NCBI RefSeq assembly: GCF_002205165.1 | Contig: NZ_NIVS01000002.1 | Location: forward strand, 1 to 64,000 | Length of the DNA stretch: 64,000 nt | Reading direction: 5' to 3' | Source: Stenotrophomonas maltophilia | Lineage (GTDB): Bacteria > Pseudomonadota > Gammaproteobacteria > Xanthomonadales > Xanthomonadaceae | Shown: positions 25,933-33,789 of the stretch, in pieces | How positions within the stretch are numbered: the stretch's first letter is position 1 | Layout: the number at the start of each line of letters is the position of its first letter | Notes under the pieces: generated by a model | What the model was told of the DNA's origin: nothing | Seen by the model: the letters and a program-made list of their open reading frames with translations, nothing else | Database searches by the model: none | Made by a program: the position numbers and the translations under genes

Positions 25933-25952
25933 ACGCCCGTGAAGACGGGCGT
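25933..25952 (-). promoter_or_regulatory. Hairpin in mqo 5' leader
   Basis: ACGCCCGT and ACGGGCGT form a perfect 8-base stem with a 4-base loop, about 50 bases before the mqo start. A TAAAAT hexamer on the minus strand near 25977 may be the -10 element, which would place the hairpin in the transcribed leader. Confidence 0.4.
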
Positions 25953-26036
25953 CACAGCGGTACCTTGAGCGCAATTTTAGCCCTTTCCGGTACGGATTTG
26001 GTGCAACGCAGCATCCGGTGGGTGTGCCGGACCGGC

Positions 26037-26621
26037 TCAATCGCTGGCGAGGGTGAAGTATTCCAGGAGGAAATAGCTGGCTTGATAGGCCAGCGCTATC
26101 AGGGCCAGCACCAAGTGGGCGCGTCGCTGGCGCAGCGCGATGCCCATACCGGCGACCGCCAGCATCACCGCGGTATGGACCCAGTAGGCCTCGCCGAGCA
26201 TCTGCCAGCGGCTGTGGCCCTTGATGGCGGTATCGCCCAGATCCAGCAGGGTGACCAGGGCCAGCATCCCGAAGAAGCCGGCGCGCCGCTGCAGCAGGTA
26301 ATTCTCATAGCTGCCGAACTCGCGCACATCGTCGGGGAACAGCAGCACGCAGAGCAGGTACCACGCTGCGCAGTAGGCGATCACGAACAGGTACAGCTCG
26401 AAGGTCCACTGCCGCACCTCGCCCAGGCGGAATTCCCACCACCAGAAGGTCACCACCGAAATCAGCGCCCAGACCACCCAGCACAGGTGGATCCACGACC
26501 AGCCGCGGCGCCGGGGGTGCTCGATGATGCCCGCCAGGCCCCGCAGCAGGGTGGTAATGCTCAGGCCGAGGATGATGCTGAGCACCACGCGGATGTGCAG
26601 GTAGACCGGATCGGTGTCCAT
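26037..26621 (-). CDS. Uncharacterised integral membrane protein
   Basis: I do not recognise this family with certainty. From ATG 26621 ([12 protein letters not shown]) it is 194 residues with about six hydrophobic helices; the longer frame to 26690 begins in a SMAG-flanked region. The [20 protein letters not shown] helix and the [13 protein letters not shown] segment recur in small proteobacterial membrane proteins of unknown role. It stands alone between the ArgP-type regulator (same strand, separated by a SMAG repeat) and mqo. No catalytic motif is visible. Confidence 0.75.
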   Translation of the reverse strand: MDTDPVYLHIRVVLSIILGLSITTLLRGLAGIIEHPRRRGWSWIHLCWVVWALISVVTFWWWEFRLGEVRQWTFELYLFVIAYCAAWYLLCVLLFPDDVREFGSYENYLLQRRAGFFGMLALVTLLDLGDTAIKGHSRWQMLGEAYWVHTAVMLAVAGMGIALRQRRAHLVLALIALAYQASYFLLEYFTLASD

Positions 26622-26706
26622 CGACGTGCCCGCGGCTGGAATGCGCCGATGCTGCATCGGCGCGGGTCGTCGGGTCGTGTAGGGCTGCATGCGGCCCCGG
26701 TACGAC

Positions 26707-26729
26707 AGCCGACCAACGGTCGGCTCTAC
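26707..26729 (-). repeat. SMAG-type REP monomer
   Basis: On the minus strand GTAG is followed by the hairpin AGCCGACC-GTT-GGTCGGCT, the same unit found in the dimers at 38074 and 39428. It lies between the ArgP-type regulator stop and the downstream membrane protein gene. Confidence 0.85.
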
Positions 26730-26738
26730 CGGTCGGGG

Positions 26739-27644
26739 TTATCGCTTTTTGCGCACCAGCGTCGCCGAGGCCGCCAGCACTGCCCGGGTCAGCAGCGCCA
26801 TGGTCTGCACATCGCCCTTCCAGTGCTGCCAGTACAGCGGCACGTCTTCCCACGCGCGCTGCTTCATGTGCACCAGCCGGCCGGCATCGAGGTGGCGTTT
26901 GACCAGCGGCAGCGGGTTCATGGTCCAGCCCAGCCCGCCGAGATTGGCCTGCACGAACGCACGGGTGGAGGGAATCCACCAGGTCGGTGCGGTCAGCGGC
27001 AGGTCGTTGCCGGCCAGGCGCCGGGCGAAACGGGCCTGCATATCGTCCTTGCGGTTGAACACCAGTACCGGCGCCTGGGCCAGCGACTGCGCATTGACGC
27101 CCTTGGCGAAGTGCTGCTCATGGAAAGCGGGGGTGCAGGTGGCGGCGTAGCGGATACTGCCCAGCGCATGGATCTGGCAGCCCTGCACCGGCTCATCCAG
27201 GGTGGTCACCGCGCCCAGCACGGCCCCTTGGCGCAGCAGGGCCACGGTGTGGTCCTGGTCTTCCGAGCGCAGGTCCAGGGTGGTGCCGGTCTGCCGGGCG
27301 AACTGCAGGGCGGCCTCGGGGAACCAGGTTTCCAGACTGTCGTGGTTGACCGCGACCGGGATGCTGGCATGGGGCAGGTCCTCATCGGCGATGCCCATCC
27401 GGTGCAGCGCGTCGTGCTCGAGCAGGGCGGTCTGCTCGGCCAGCTGCACCAGTACCTGGCCCTCGGTGGTGGCCACCGCCGGCGAGGAGCGCTTGACCAG
27501 CAGGCGGCCCACCCGGTCCTCCAGCGCCTTGACCCGCTGGGAGACCGCCGAAGCGGTGACATTGAGCGACTGAGCGGCACGTTCGAAGCTGCCTTCGCGG
27601 ATCACCGCCGCCAAGGCGCGGAGCTGGGCATGGTCGATGCGCAT
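26739..27644 (-). CDS. argP: LysR-family regulator, ArgP/LysG type
   Basis: This 301-residue LysR regulator has the N-terminal winged helix (RALAAVIREGSFERAAQSLN, TASAVSQRVKALE) and a LysR substrate-binding domain. It is divergent from a LysE/ArgO exporter gene, the classic ArgP-argO arrangement in which arginine or lysine sensed by the regulator switches on export. Family feature FERAAQSLNVTASAVSQR is very close to ArgP/IciA. A T-N11-A dyad (27646-27666) lies immediately upstream of its start. Function as an arginine/lysine sensor is inferred from family and context. Confidence 0.92.
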   Translation of the reverse strand: MRIDHAQLRALAAVIREGSFERAAQSLNVTASAVSQRVKALEDRVGRLLVKRSSPAVATTEGQVLVQLAEQTALLEHDALHRMGIADEDLPHASIPVAVNHDSLETWFPEAALQFARQTGTTLDLRSEDQDHTVALLRQGAVLGAVTTLDEPVQGCQIHALGSIRYAATCTPAFHEQHFAKGVNAQSLAQAPVLVFNRKDDMQARFARRLAGNDLPLTAPTWWIPSTRAFVQANLGGLGWTMNPLPLVKRHLDAGRLVHMKQRAWEDVPLYWQHWKGDVQTMALLTRAVLAASATLVRKKR

Positions 27645-27645
27645 G

Positions 27646-27666
27646 ATCTTAAGTTTCGCTAAAGAT
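27646..27666. promoter_or_regulatory. LysR-type T-N11-A binding site
   Basis: ATCTT and AAGAT are separated by 11 bases in the AT-rich region between the divergent regulator and exporter genes, one base upstream of the regulator start codon. This fits a LysR-family box for autoregulation and exporter control. Confidence 0.6.
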
Positions 27667-27778
27667 GGTTAAGTAAGTTTAGCTCTACTTTTTCATGTTG
27701 CGGCGCGACAATACGCGCCATCCGGTGCTGTACGCCTTGGCGAGGCACCGCCCCCCAGCAAGACACAGGTGGTATCCC

Positions 27779-28414
27779 ATGTTTTCGATCCTTTCCGGCG
27801 GCGCCGGGCTGAGCGCGTGGCTCAGTGGTGCCGCAACCGGCATCGGCCTGTTCGCGGTGGTCGGCGCGCAGAGCGCGTTCATCCTGCGCCAGGGCATCCT
27901 GCGCAAGCACATCATTCCCGTGGTAGCGACCTGCGCTGCCATCGATGGAATCTTCATTTTTGCCAGCGTGGCCGGCCTGCGTACGCTGACCCAGGCGCTG
28001 CCGTGGCTCACCACCGTGGTGCTGTGGGGCGGCGTTGCTTTCCTGGCCTGGTACGCCTGGCAGTCGGCGCGGCGCGCGCTGGCCGGTGGCGGCGGCATGC
28101 ACGTGGACGAGGGCGACAGCACCTCGCGCCGCGCGGTGCTGATCTCCGCGGTCGGCTTTTCGCTGATCAACCCGCACTTCTGGCTGGACATGATGGTCAT
28201 CGGGGGCATTGCCGAGAACTTCGGCAATGCGCGCATGGCCTTTGCCGCCGGCGTGTTCACCGCCAGCTGCCTGTGGCTGACCGCCCAAGGCCTGGGGGCG
28301 CGCCTGCTGGCCCCGCTGTTCACCAAGCCCAAGACCTGGCGCATCCTCGACGGCACGATTGCCGTGATCCTGTCGATCCTGGCGCTCAGCCTCGCGTTCC
28401 GCGGCATGCATTGA
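27779..28414 (+). CDS. argO: LysE/ArgO-family amino acid exporter
   Basis: The 211-residue inner-membrane protein begins MFSILSGGAGLSAWLSGAAT at ATG 27779 and has about six helices with the LysE signature FAVVGAQSAFILRQGILRKH. An in-frame upstream ATG (27695) falls in the promoter region. It should export arginine and/or lysine, protecting cells when peptide feeding raises internal levels, which would fit the peptide-use genes immediately downstream. It is divergent from its presumed regulator and ends at a strong terminator. Confidence 0.92.
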   Translation: MFSILSGGAGLSAWLSGAATGIGLFAVVGAQSAFILRQGILRKHIIPVVATCAAIDGIFIFASVAGLRTLTQALPWLTTVVLWGGVAFLAWYAWQSARRALAGGGGMHVDEGDSTSRRAVLISAVGFSLINPHFWLDMMVIGGIAENFGNARMAFAAGVFTASCLWLTAQGLGARLLAPLFTKPKTWRILDGTIAVILSILALSLAFRGMH

Positions 28415-28439
28415 ACTCTCTCCTCGATGCAGGTCCTGG

Positions 28440-28470
28440 AAATGGCACCGTTCGCGGTGCCATTTTTTTT
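28440..28470 (+). terminator. Rho-independent terminator after exporter gene
   Basis: AAATGGCACCG and CGGTGCCATTT form an 11-base stem around TTCG, followed by a T-run. It separates the exporter from the S9 peptidase gene 50 bases downstream. Confidence 0.92.
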
Positions 28471-28520
28471 GCCTAGAATCGCGTTTCCGGACACGATGTC
28501 CAACGGAGCAGGGGGGAAGG

Positions 28521-30494
28521 ATGAAGCGCGTACGCGTGTGGGGAATGACCGTGCTGCTGGCCATGACAGGCCATGCCGGGGCGGTGGACCTGGAGCACTA
28601 TCTGCGCCGGGATGCTTTCACTGATATCAAGATTTCGCCGACCGGTGAGTTCTACGCGGCCACCATACCGATGGAGGACCGCACCGGGCTGGCGATCATG
28701 CGTCGCAATGACGGCAAGCTGGTCGGCTCGTTCGTTCCGCCCAGGAACAACCATGCCAATGACTTCGACTGGGTCAACGATCAGCGGGTGCTGATCGGGC
28801 TGGCGGAGAAGTTCGGATCGCTGGACGAGCCGCAGCCGACCGGCGAACTGTTCGGCATCAACGCCGATGGGGGGCGAGGCGAACTGCTGATCGGCTATCG
28901 GGTGCAGGGCAACGGCCCGGGTACCCGCATCCAACCGAAGAAGGTCGAAGCCGTTGCTGCGTTCGTGATCGATGCGCTGCCGGACCAGGACCGCCGGGTG
29001 CTGGTCAAGGTGATGCCGTTCTCGGCCGATCCGTTCACTTCGGCCGAGCGCCTGGACGTCAACAGCGGCAAACGGACGCCGGTGGCGCGATCGCCAGTGC
29101 AGCGTGCCGACTTCGTCGCCGATGGCAAGGGAGAGGTGCGCTTCGCCGATGGGGCGGGGGCCGACAACGTCAACAAGCTGTACTACCGCGAGGGTGCGGG
29201 TGCCGCCTGGAAGATGATCAACGACCAGGGGGTCAGTCAGCGGATCGAGCGGGCATTGGGTTTCTCCGAGGATGGTGCACTGGCGTATCTGCTCGTCGAG
29301 CAACCCAGTGGCCCGGACGCGATCGTGTCCTGGAACCCGGCAACCGACGAGCGCCGCGAGCTGCTGCGCGATGCGGTGGTCGATCCGGCCAAGGTGATCT
29401 ACAAGCGAGGCACCTCGATCCCGATCGGGGCGTTGTACCTGGGGGACAGACCCCGCACTCGCTTCTTCGACGAAACCTCGGCCGACGCGCGCCTGCAGCG
29501 CAGTCTGGAGCAGGCCTTCGGCGGCCAGGCGGTGTTCATCACCTCGTCCTCGCGCGATGGTCGACTGGCGATGGTGCAGGTCTGGTCCGGCAGCAATCCG
29601 GGTGATTTCTACGTATTCGATACGCAGGCCAAGAAGGCCGATCTGGTAGTCAGCCGCAGCCAATGGGTGGACCCGGAGAGCGCCGCCGTGGTTCAGCCGA
29701 TCGCCCTGAAGGCCCGCGACGGATTGCCGCTGCACGGGTTTGTCACTCGGGCCAAAGGCAGTGAAGGCAAGCGCCTGTCGATGGTGGTGATGCCGCATGG
29801 TGGGCCCTTCTTCGTTTACGACGATGGTGCCTACGACAGGGAGAGCCAACTGCTGGCGGCTGCCGGATATGCCGTGCTGCAGGTCAACTTCCGTGGCTCA
29901 TCCAACTACGGCCGCATGCATGCCCACGCCGGTGGCCGGGAGTGGGGCGGCAAGATGCAGGATGACCTGACCGACGCCACGCGCTGGGCGGTGGCCGAGG
30001 GCATCGCCGATGGCGCGAAGATCTGCATGTACGGGGCGAGCTACGGTGGCTATGCCGCCCTGATGGGCGTGGCCAAGGAGCCGTCGCTGTACCAGTGCGC
30101 CGCTGGTTACGTGGGCGTCTACGATCTGCCGATCATGTTCACCACCGGTGACATCCAGCGCCGCGGCTCGGGCGAAACCTACCTGAAGGAGTGGATCGGC
30201 GACCGCACCCAGGTAGGCGCCGTTTCACCGGTCAATCTTGCCGACCGCATCAAGGTGCCGGTGTTCCTCGCTGCGGGCGGCGAAGACGAACGCGCGCCGA
30301 TCCTGCATACCAAGCGGATGGAAGCTGCGCTGAAGAAGGCAGGCGTACCGGTGGAAGCGCTGTACTACCCCACCGAAGGCCATGGCTTCTACACCGATGC
30401 GCATCGCCGTGAGTACTACACCAGGCTGCTGGCGTTTTTGTCCAACAGCCTGGGCGGGCAGACCGCCTCCGCGCCGACGCCAGCCCAACCCTGA
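28521..30494 (+). CDS. S9 family (prolyl oligopeptidase-type) exported peptidase
   Basis: The 657-residue protein has a signal peptide (MKRVRVWGMTVLLAMTGHAGA), an N-terminal beta-propeller-like region, and a C-terminal alpha/beta-hydrolase domain. The catalytic triad is visible: Ser507 in GASYGGYAAL, Asp589 in GGEDERAP and His621 in EGHGFY. This is the acylaminoacyl/dipeptidyl-peptidase branch (S9C). It should cut short peptides in the periplasm. POT and OPT transporters and a second S9 peptidase follow within 10 kb, which points to peptide feeding. Confidence 0.93.
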   Translation: MKRVRVWGMTVLLAMTGHAGAVDLEHYLRRDAFTDIKISPTGEFYAATIPMEDRTGLAIMRRNDGKLVGSFVPPRNNHANDFDWVNDQRVLIGLAEKFGSLDEPQPTGELFGINADGGRGELLIGYRVQGNGPGTRIQPKKVEAVAAFVIDALPDQDRRVLVKVMPFSADPFTSAERLDVNSGKRTPVARSPVQRADFVADGKGEVRFADGAGADNVNKLYYREGAGAAWKMINDQGVSQRIERALGFSEDGALAYLLVEQPSGPDAIVSWNPATDERRELLRDAVVDPAKVIYKRGTSIPIGALYLGDRPRTRFFDETSADARLQRSLEQAFGGQAVFITSSSRDGRLAMVQVWSGSNPGDFYVFDTQAKKADLVVSRSQWVDPESAAVVQPIALKARDGLPLHGFVTRAKGSEGKRLSMVVMPHGGPFFVYDDGAYDRESQLLAAAGYAVLQVNFRGSSNYGRMHAHAGGREWGGKMQDDLTDATRWAVAEGIADGAKICMYGASYGGYAALMGVAKEPSLYQCAAGYVGVYDLPIMFTTGDIQRRGSGETYLKEWIGDRTQVGAVSPVNLADRIKVPVFLAAGGEDERAPILHTKRMEAALKKAGVPVEALYYPTEGHGFYTDAHRREYYTRLLAFLSNSLGGQTASAPTPAQP

Positions 30495-30522
30495 GCACGG
30501 CGCGGATCCACCCGGCCTCAAT

Positions 30523-30550
30523 GACAACGGCACCGCACGGTGCCGCTGTC
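30523..30550. terminator. Bidirectional terminator between convergent genes
   Basis: GACA-A-CGGCACCG pairs with CGGTGCCG-C-TGTC around CA, with one mismatch. It lies between the convergent S9 peptidase and POT transporter genes. The T-tract is poor, so efficiency is uncertain. Confidence 0.65.
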
Positions 30551-30570
30551 CTCTGGGCAAGGCACCCGGC

Positions 30571-32346
30571 TTATTTCACCCCGTGCATCATCCGCTTCAG
30601 CAGCGGCGAGCAGATCAGCGCGACTGCCGCGCAGCCCAGGCCGATCCACATCAGCAGCCAGAACAGGTGTTCGTAACTGGCGGCGGCGCTGGCGATATCC
30701 ATGGTCTGGCCTTCCGGCACCTCGATCGCGGCGAGCTTGCCGAACAGCGCCGCCAGCGTTTCCGAAAACGCGGTGGCCAGGAACCAGGTGCCCATCATCA
30801 GGCTGACCACGCGCGGCGCGGCCAGCTGGGTGACCGCCGACAAGCCCACCGGTGACAGGCACATTTCGCCGATCTCCAGGATCAGATACGCCAGTACCAG
30901 CCACCACACGCTGGCCATCTGCCCGGTCGCACCCACGTGTTGGGCAGCCAGGGCCAACGGCACGAACGACAGCGCGGCGAAGATCAGCCCGATCGAGGAT
31001 TTCACCGGCTTGGAGGGATCCATGCGGCGTCGGTCCAGCCACGCCCACAGCATCGCGAACAACGGCGCCAATACGACCAGGAACAGGCCGCCCAGGTAAG
31101 TCAGCGAGCCGGCGGTCTGCGGAATCACCAGGCAGTCGCGGATCAGCATCACCAGCATCAGCGCGACGATGGCGATGAAAAGAGTGCGCGGCGCGGTCGA
31201 GCCGGGGCGGCGCTCGGACAGGCGCGCGGCCACTACGAAGCCCAGTGGCGCCAACAGCAGCGAGGCGATCGACCACGGCAGCGGGGTGCCGCCCTGGATC
31301 ACCAGCGAGGGCACCAGGTCCTTGGTCAGCAGGCGATCGGTAAAGGTCACCCAGGAGCCGTAGGTCTGCTCGTACAGGGTGAAGAACACCAGCGCCATGA
31401 AGATCAGCGCCATCAGCGCGATCATCTGTTGGCGCTGCACCGGCGTGCAGCGGCTTCCGGTGAACCAGGCGAACCAGACCAGCACGCCGCCGAGGACGAC
31501 GATCATCAACATCAGCGCCAGGCTGATTTCACCGCCAAGCGCAAAGGCGCCATTGGCGGCGGCCCACATCAGCGCGGCCACCGGAATCACGCCGAGCACG
31601 GCCACGGCATAGATCAGCCATTCGCGGCGGAGGCCCAGGACGCGCTGGCGCAGCGCCGGCAGATCGGACGGTTCGGCATGGCCCTGCAGATACTTCTGGC
31701 CCCACAGGAACATGCCCAGGCCGATCACCATGCCGATGCCGGCCGCGCCGAAGCCATACTTCCAGCCGTAGGCTTCGCCGAGGAAGCCGCACACCAGCGA
31801 AGCGAACAGCGCGCCCAGGTTGATGCCGGCGTAGAACAGCGAAAAACCCGAGTCGCGGCGCGGATCGTTTTCCGGGTACAGCTTGCCGACGATGGTGGAG
31901 ATGTTCGGCTTGAGAAAGCCCACGCCCATGATGATCAGGGCCAGCGACAGGTAAGTGATGCCCAGCGCGGCGTCATCACGCACCACCGCGCCATCCACGC
32001 GGACCGCGGCGTGACCTTCGAAGGCCATGCCCAGATGGCCGAGCACCAGCAGCACGCCGCCGAACACCACCGCCTTGCGCATGCCCAGCCAGCGGTCGGC
32101 GAGCAGGCCACCAAAGACCGGGATGCAGTAGACCAGACCCCCGTAGGCGCCGAGCAGGTCCAGCCCGGCCTTGTCGCCGAACAGGTGGTACTTGGTGAGG
32201 TACAGCAGCAGCAGCGCCTTCATCCCGTAGAACGAGAACCGCTCCCACATCTCGGTGAAGAAGCAGATGTAGACGCCCTTGGGGTGGCCGAGGAAGTCGT
32301 CGGTGGCAGTGGTTGCCGGGGAGGCGGGCAGGGCGGCTGCGGTCAT
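30571..32346 (-). CDS. POT/PTR2-family proton-coupled peptide transporter
   Basis: The 591-residue protein starts MTAAALPASP at ATG 32346 (an in-frame ATG at 32403 is upstream). It has the POT ExxER-like motif in FFTEMWERFSFYGMKALLLLY of helix 1, GGLLADRWLGMRKAV after helix 3, and FYAGINLGALFASLVCGFLG. The extra helices between the two six-helix halves give the longer bacterial form. It imports di- and tripeptides with protons. It converges on the S9 peptidase gene, and fits uptake of its products. Confidence 0.94.
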   Translation of the reverse strand: MTAAALPASPATTATDDFLGHPKGVYICFFTEMWERFSFYGMKALLLLYLTKYHLFGDKAGLDLLGAYGGLVYCIPVFGGLLADRWLGMRKAVVFGGVLLVLGHLGMAFEGHAAVRVDGAVVRDDAALGITYLSLALIIMGVGFLKPNISTIVGKLYPENDPRRDSGFSLFYAGINLGALFASLVCGFLGEAYGWKYGFGAAGIGMVIGLGMFLWGQKYLQGHAEPSDLPALRQRVLGLRREWLIYAVAVLGVIPVAALMWAAANGAFALGGEISLALMLMIVVLGGVLVWFAWFTGSRCTPVQRQQMIALMALIFMALVFFTLYEQTYGSWVTFTDRLLTKDLVPSLVIQGGTPLPWSIASLLLAPLGFVVAARLSERRPGSTAPRTLFIAIVALMLVMLIRDCLVIPQTAGSLTYLGGLFLVVLAPLFAMLWAWLDRRRMDPSKPVKSSIGLIFAALSFVPLALAAQHVGATGQMASVWWLVLAYLILEIGEMCLSPVGLSAVTQLAAPRVVSLMMGTWFLATAFSETLAALFGKLAAIEVPEGQTMDIASAAASYEHLFWLLMWIGLGCAAVALICSPLLKRMMHGVK

Positions 32347-32427
32347 CGAGAGGTAGGGCAGGGCGGACAAGGGGGCGAGTATAGGCCCGGGAGAACGGTG
32401 CATCCGTGCCGGGTCTGGCTGCTCCGC

Positions 32428-33579
32428 CTACAGATAGCGGAGCCAGGCCAGATCCCGCCGCCGCGCCTTGAACCGGGCGAACGCCCGGGTCGGCCAGTAC
32501 AGCGCCAGTGCCAGCACCGCGGTGATCACCCACAGGGTCGCCACGTGGTCCACGGCGAAATACGCGCCGTGCGTATGCCCCCAGCGTGCTTCGGCCAGCA
32601 CGTACAGCAGCTTCAGCACGTACAGGTGCAGCAGGTAGAAGAACATCGGCGCCGCGCCGATGTCGGCCAGCGGGGCCAGCGCCCGTGCCACGCGCGGCTG
32701 CTCGTACAGGCGCAGCACCAGCAGGCCGATGCCCAGGGTCAGCAGCAGGAACAGCAGCGAAGGCGGGTACTTGGTCACGTTGAAGAAGCTCATCGCCGTG
32801 CTGCCCGTCGTGGCGAACGACTGCCACGGGCTGTCGCCGTAAACGTTGGCCGCACGCAACAGCACGAATGCCAGCAGCGCCCCGGCGCCGGCCCACCACA
32901 GGCGACGCTGGCGCAGCCGGGTGTCGCCGCCGCGCGCGAACCACGGCCCGATCACCCAGCCCAGCGCAATCACGCCGATCCACGGCAGCACCGGATAGGA
33001 AGTGCGCAGGCGCAGCCCCTCCGTCACCGTGATCCAGTCACGCTGGTGCAGCACCTTCCACAGCACGGCCAGGGGACCGTCGCCCGCCACGCGCACGCCA
33101 TCGAGCAGGTTGTGCCCGGCGATCACGGCCACCGCCAGCATCGCCAGCACACCGCGTGGCAGCCATAGCAGACCGGCCAGCGCGATCATGCTGATGCCGA
33201 TCGCCCAGATCACCTGCAGGTAGACCACGCTGGGGGGGAACTGCAGCGTCCAGGCCACATTGACCACCAGCAGTTCCAGCACCACCAGGAACAGGCCGCG
33301 CTTGAGCAGGAAGGCCGATGCGGCCCGGCGCCCGTCCAGCTTGCCGCTGGCGTACAACCACGCCGACAGGCCGGTCAGCAGCACGAACACCGGCGCACAC
33401 TGGTGGGCCAGCAGCCGGCTGATGAACAACGCCGGTTCGACCTGGTCGACCGCCATCGGGTCGGCTACCTGGGCATGCAGATAGAAGGTTTCGCGCACAT
33501 GGTCGAGCAGCATCAGCACGATGACGGTGCCGCGCAGCTGGTCGATGGAGGTCAGGCGGGGGGCGGGGGAATGCGTCAC
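32428..33579 (-). CDS. DUF1624 / heparan-alpha-glucosaminide N-acetyltransferase-like membrane protein
   Basis: This 383-residue membrane protein has about ten helices. It starts with the family pattern SIDQLRGTVIVLMLLDHVRETFY, where the His-containing first helix resembles HGSNAT and other membrane acyltransferases of the DUF1624 group. The family moves acyl groups across or at the membrane onto sugars; the acceptor here is unknown. It lies 81 bases upstream of the POT gene on the same strand and is divergent from the OPT gene, with a strong hairpin in the shared 210-base region. Confidence 0.86.
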   Translation of the reverse strand: MTHSPAPRLTSIDQLRGTVIVLMLLDHVRETFYLHAQVADPMAVDQVEPALFISRLLAHQCAPVFVLLTGLSAWLYASGKLDGRRAASAFLLKRGLFLVVLELLVVNVAWTLQFPPSVVYLQVIWAIGISMIALAGLLWLPRGVLAMLAVAVIAGHNLLDGVRVAGDGPLAVLWKVLHQRDWITVTEGLRLRTSYPVLPWIGVIALGWVIGPWFARGGDTRLRQRRLWWAGAGALLAFVLLRAANVYGDSPWQSFATTGSTAMSFFNVTKYPPSLLFLLLTLGIGLLVLRLYEQPRVARALAPLADIGAAPMFFYLLHLYVLKLLYVLAEARWGHTHGAYFAVDHVATLWVITAVLALALYWPTRAFARFKARRRDLAWLRYL

Positions 33580-33685
33580 AGCAGCGCCGGGTGTTCGGTG
33601 CGATAGGATATAACATAACTAAAAGGATGGCCGTGCTGCACGACCTTGCCGAGTCCGGCGGGTCGCGGCCGCAGCGATGACCTAT

Positions 33686-33711
33686 CGCGATGACGGGCGT
33701 GCGTCATCGCG
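33686..33711. promoter_or_regulatory. Perfect 10-base inverted repeat in divergent promoter region
   Basis: CGCGATGACG and CGTCATCGCG flank a 6-base centre, between the DUF1624 gene and the OPT gene. Because both genes start away from it, it cannot be a terminator for either. It may be an operator or a leader hairpin for the OPT gene, whose start is 78 bases downstream. Confidence 0.6.
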
Positions 33712-33789
33712 GTTGCAGCACGTTTCACACTGGACTTGCCCGTACATGAACGCTAGCGTGGCAGGGATTTTTTGCCAGCAGGGGCTTCC

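Noticed and set aside
30937..33168. A 743-codon plus-strand frame over the POT and DUF1624 genes
   Set aside because: It spans two real minus-strand genes and is rich in His/Gln/Arg, as antisense frames of membrane proteins usually are.
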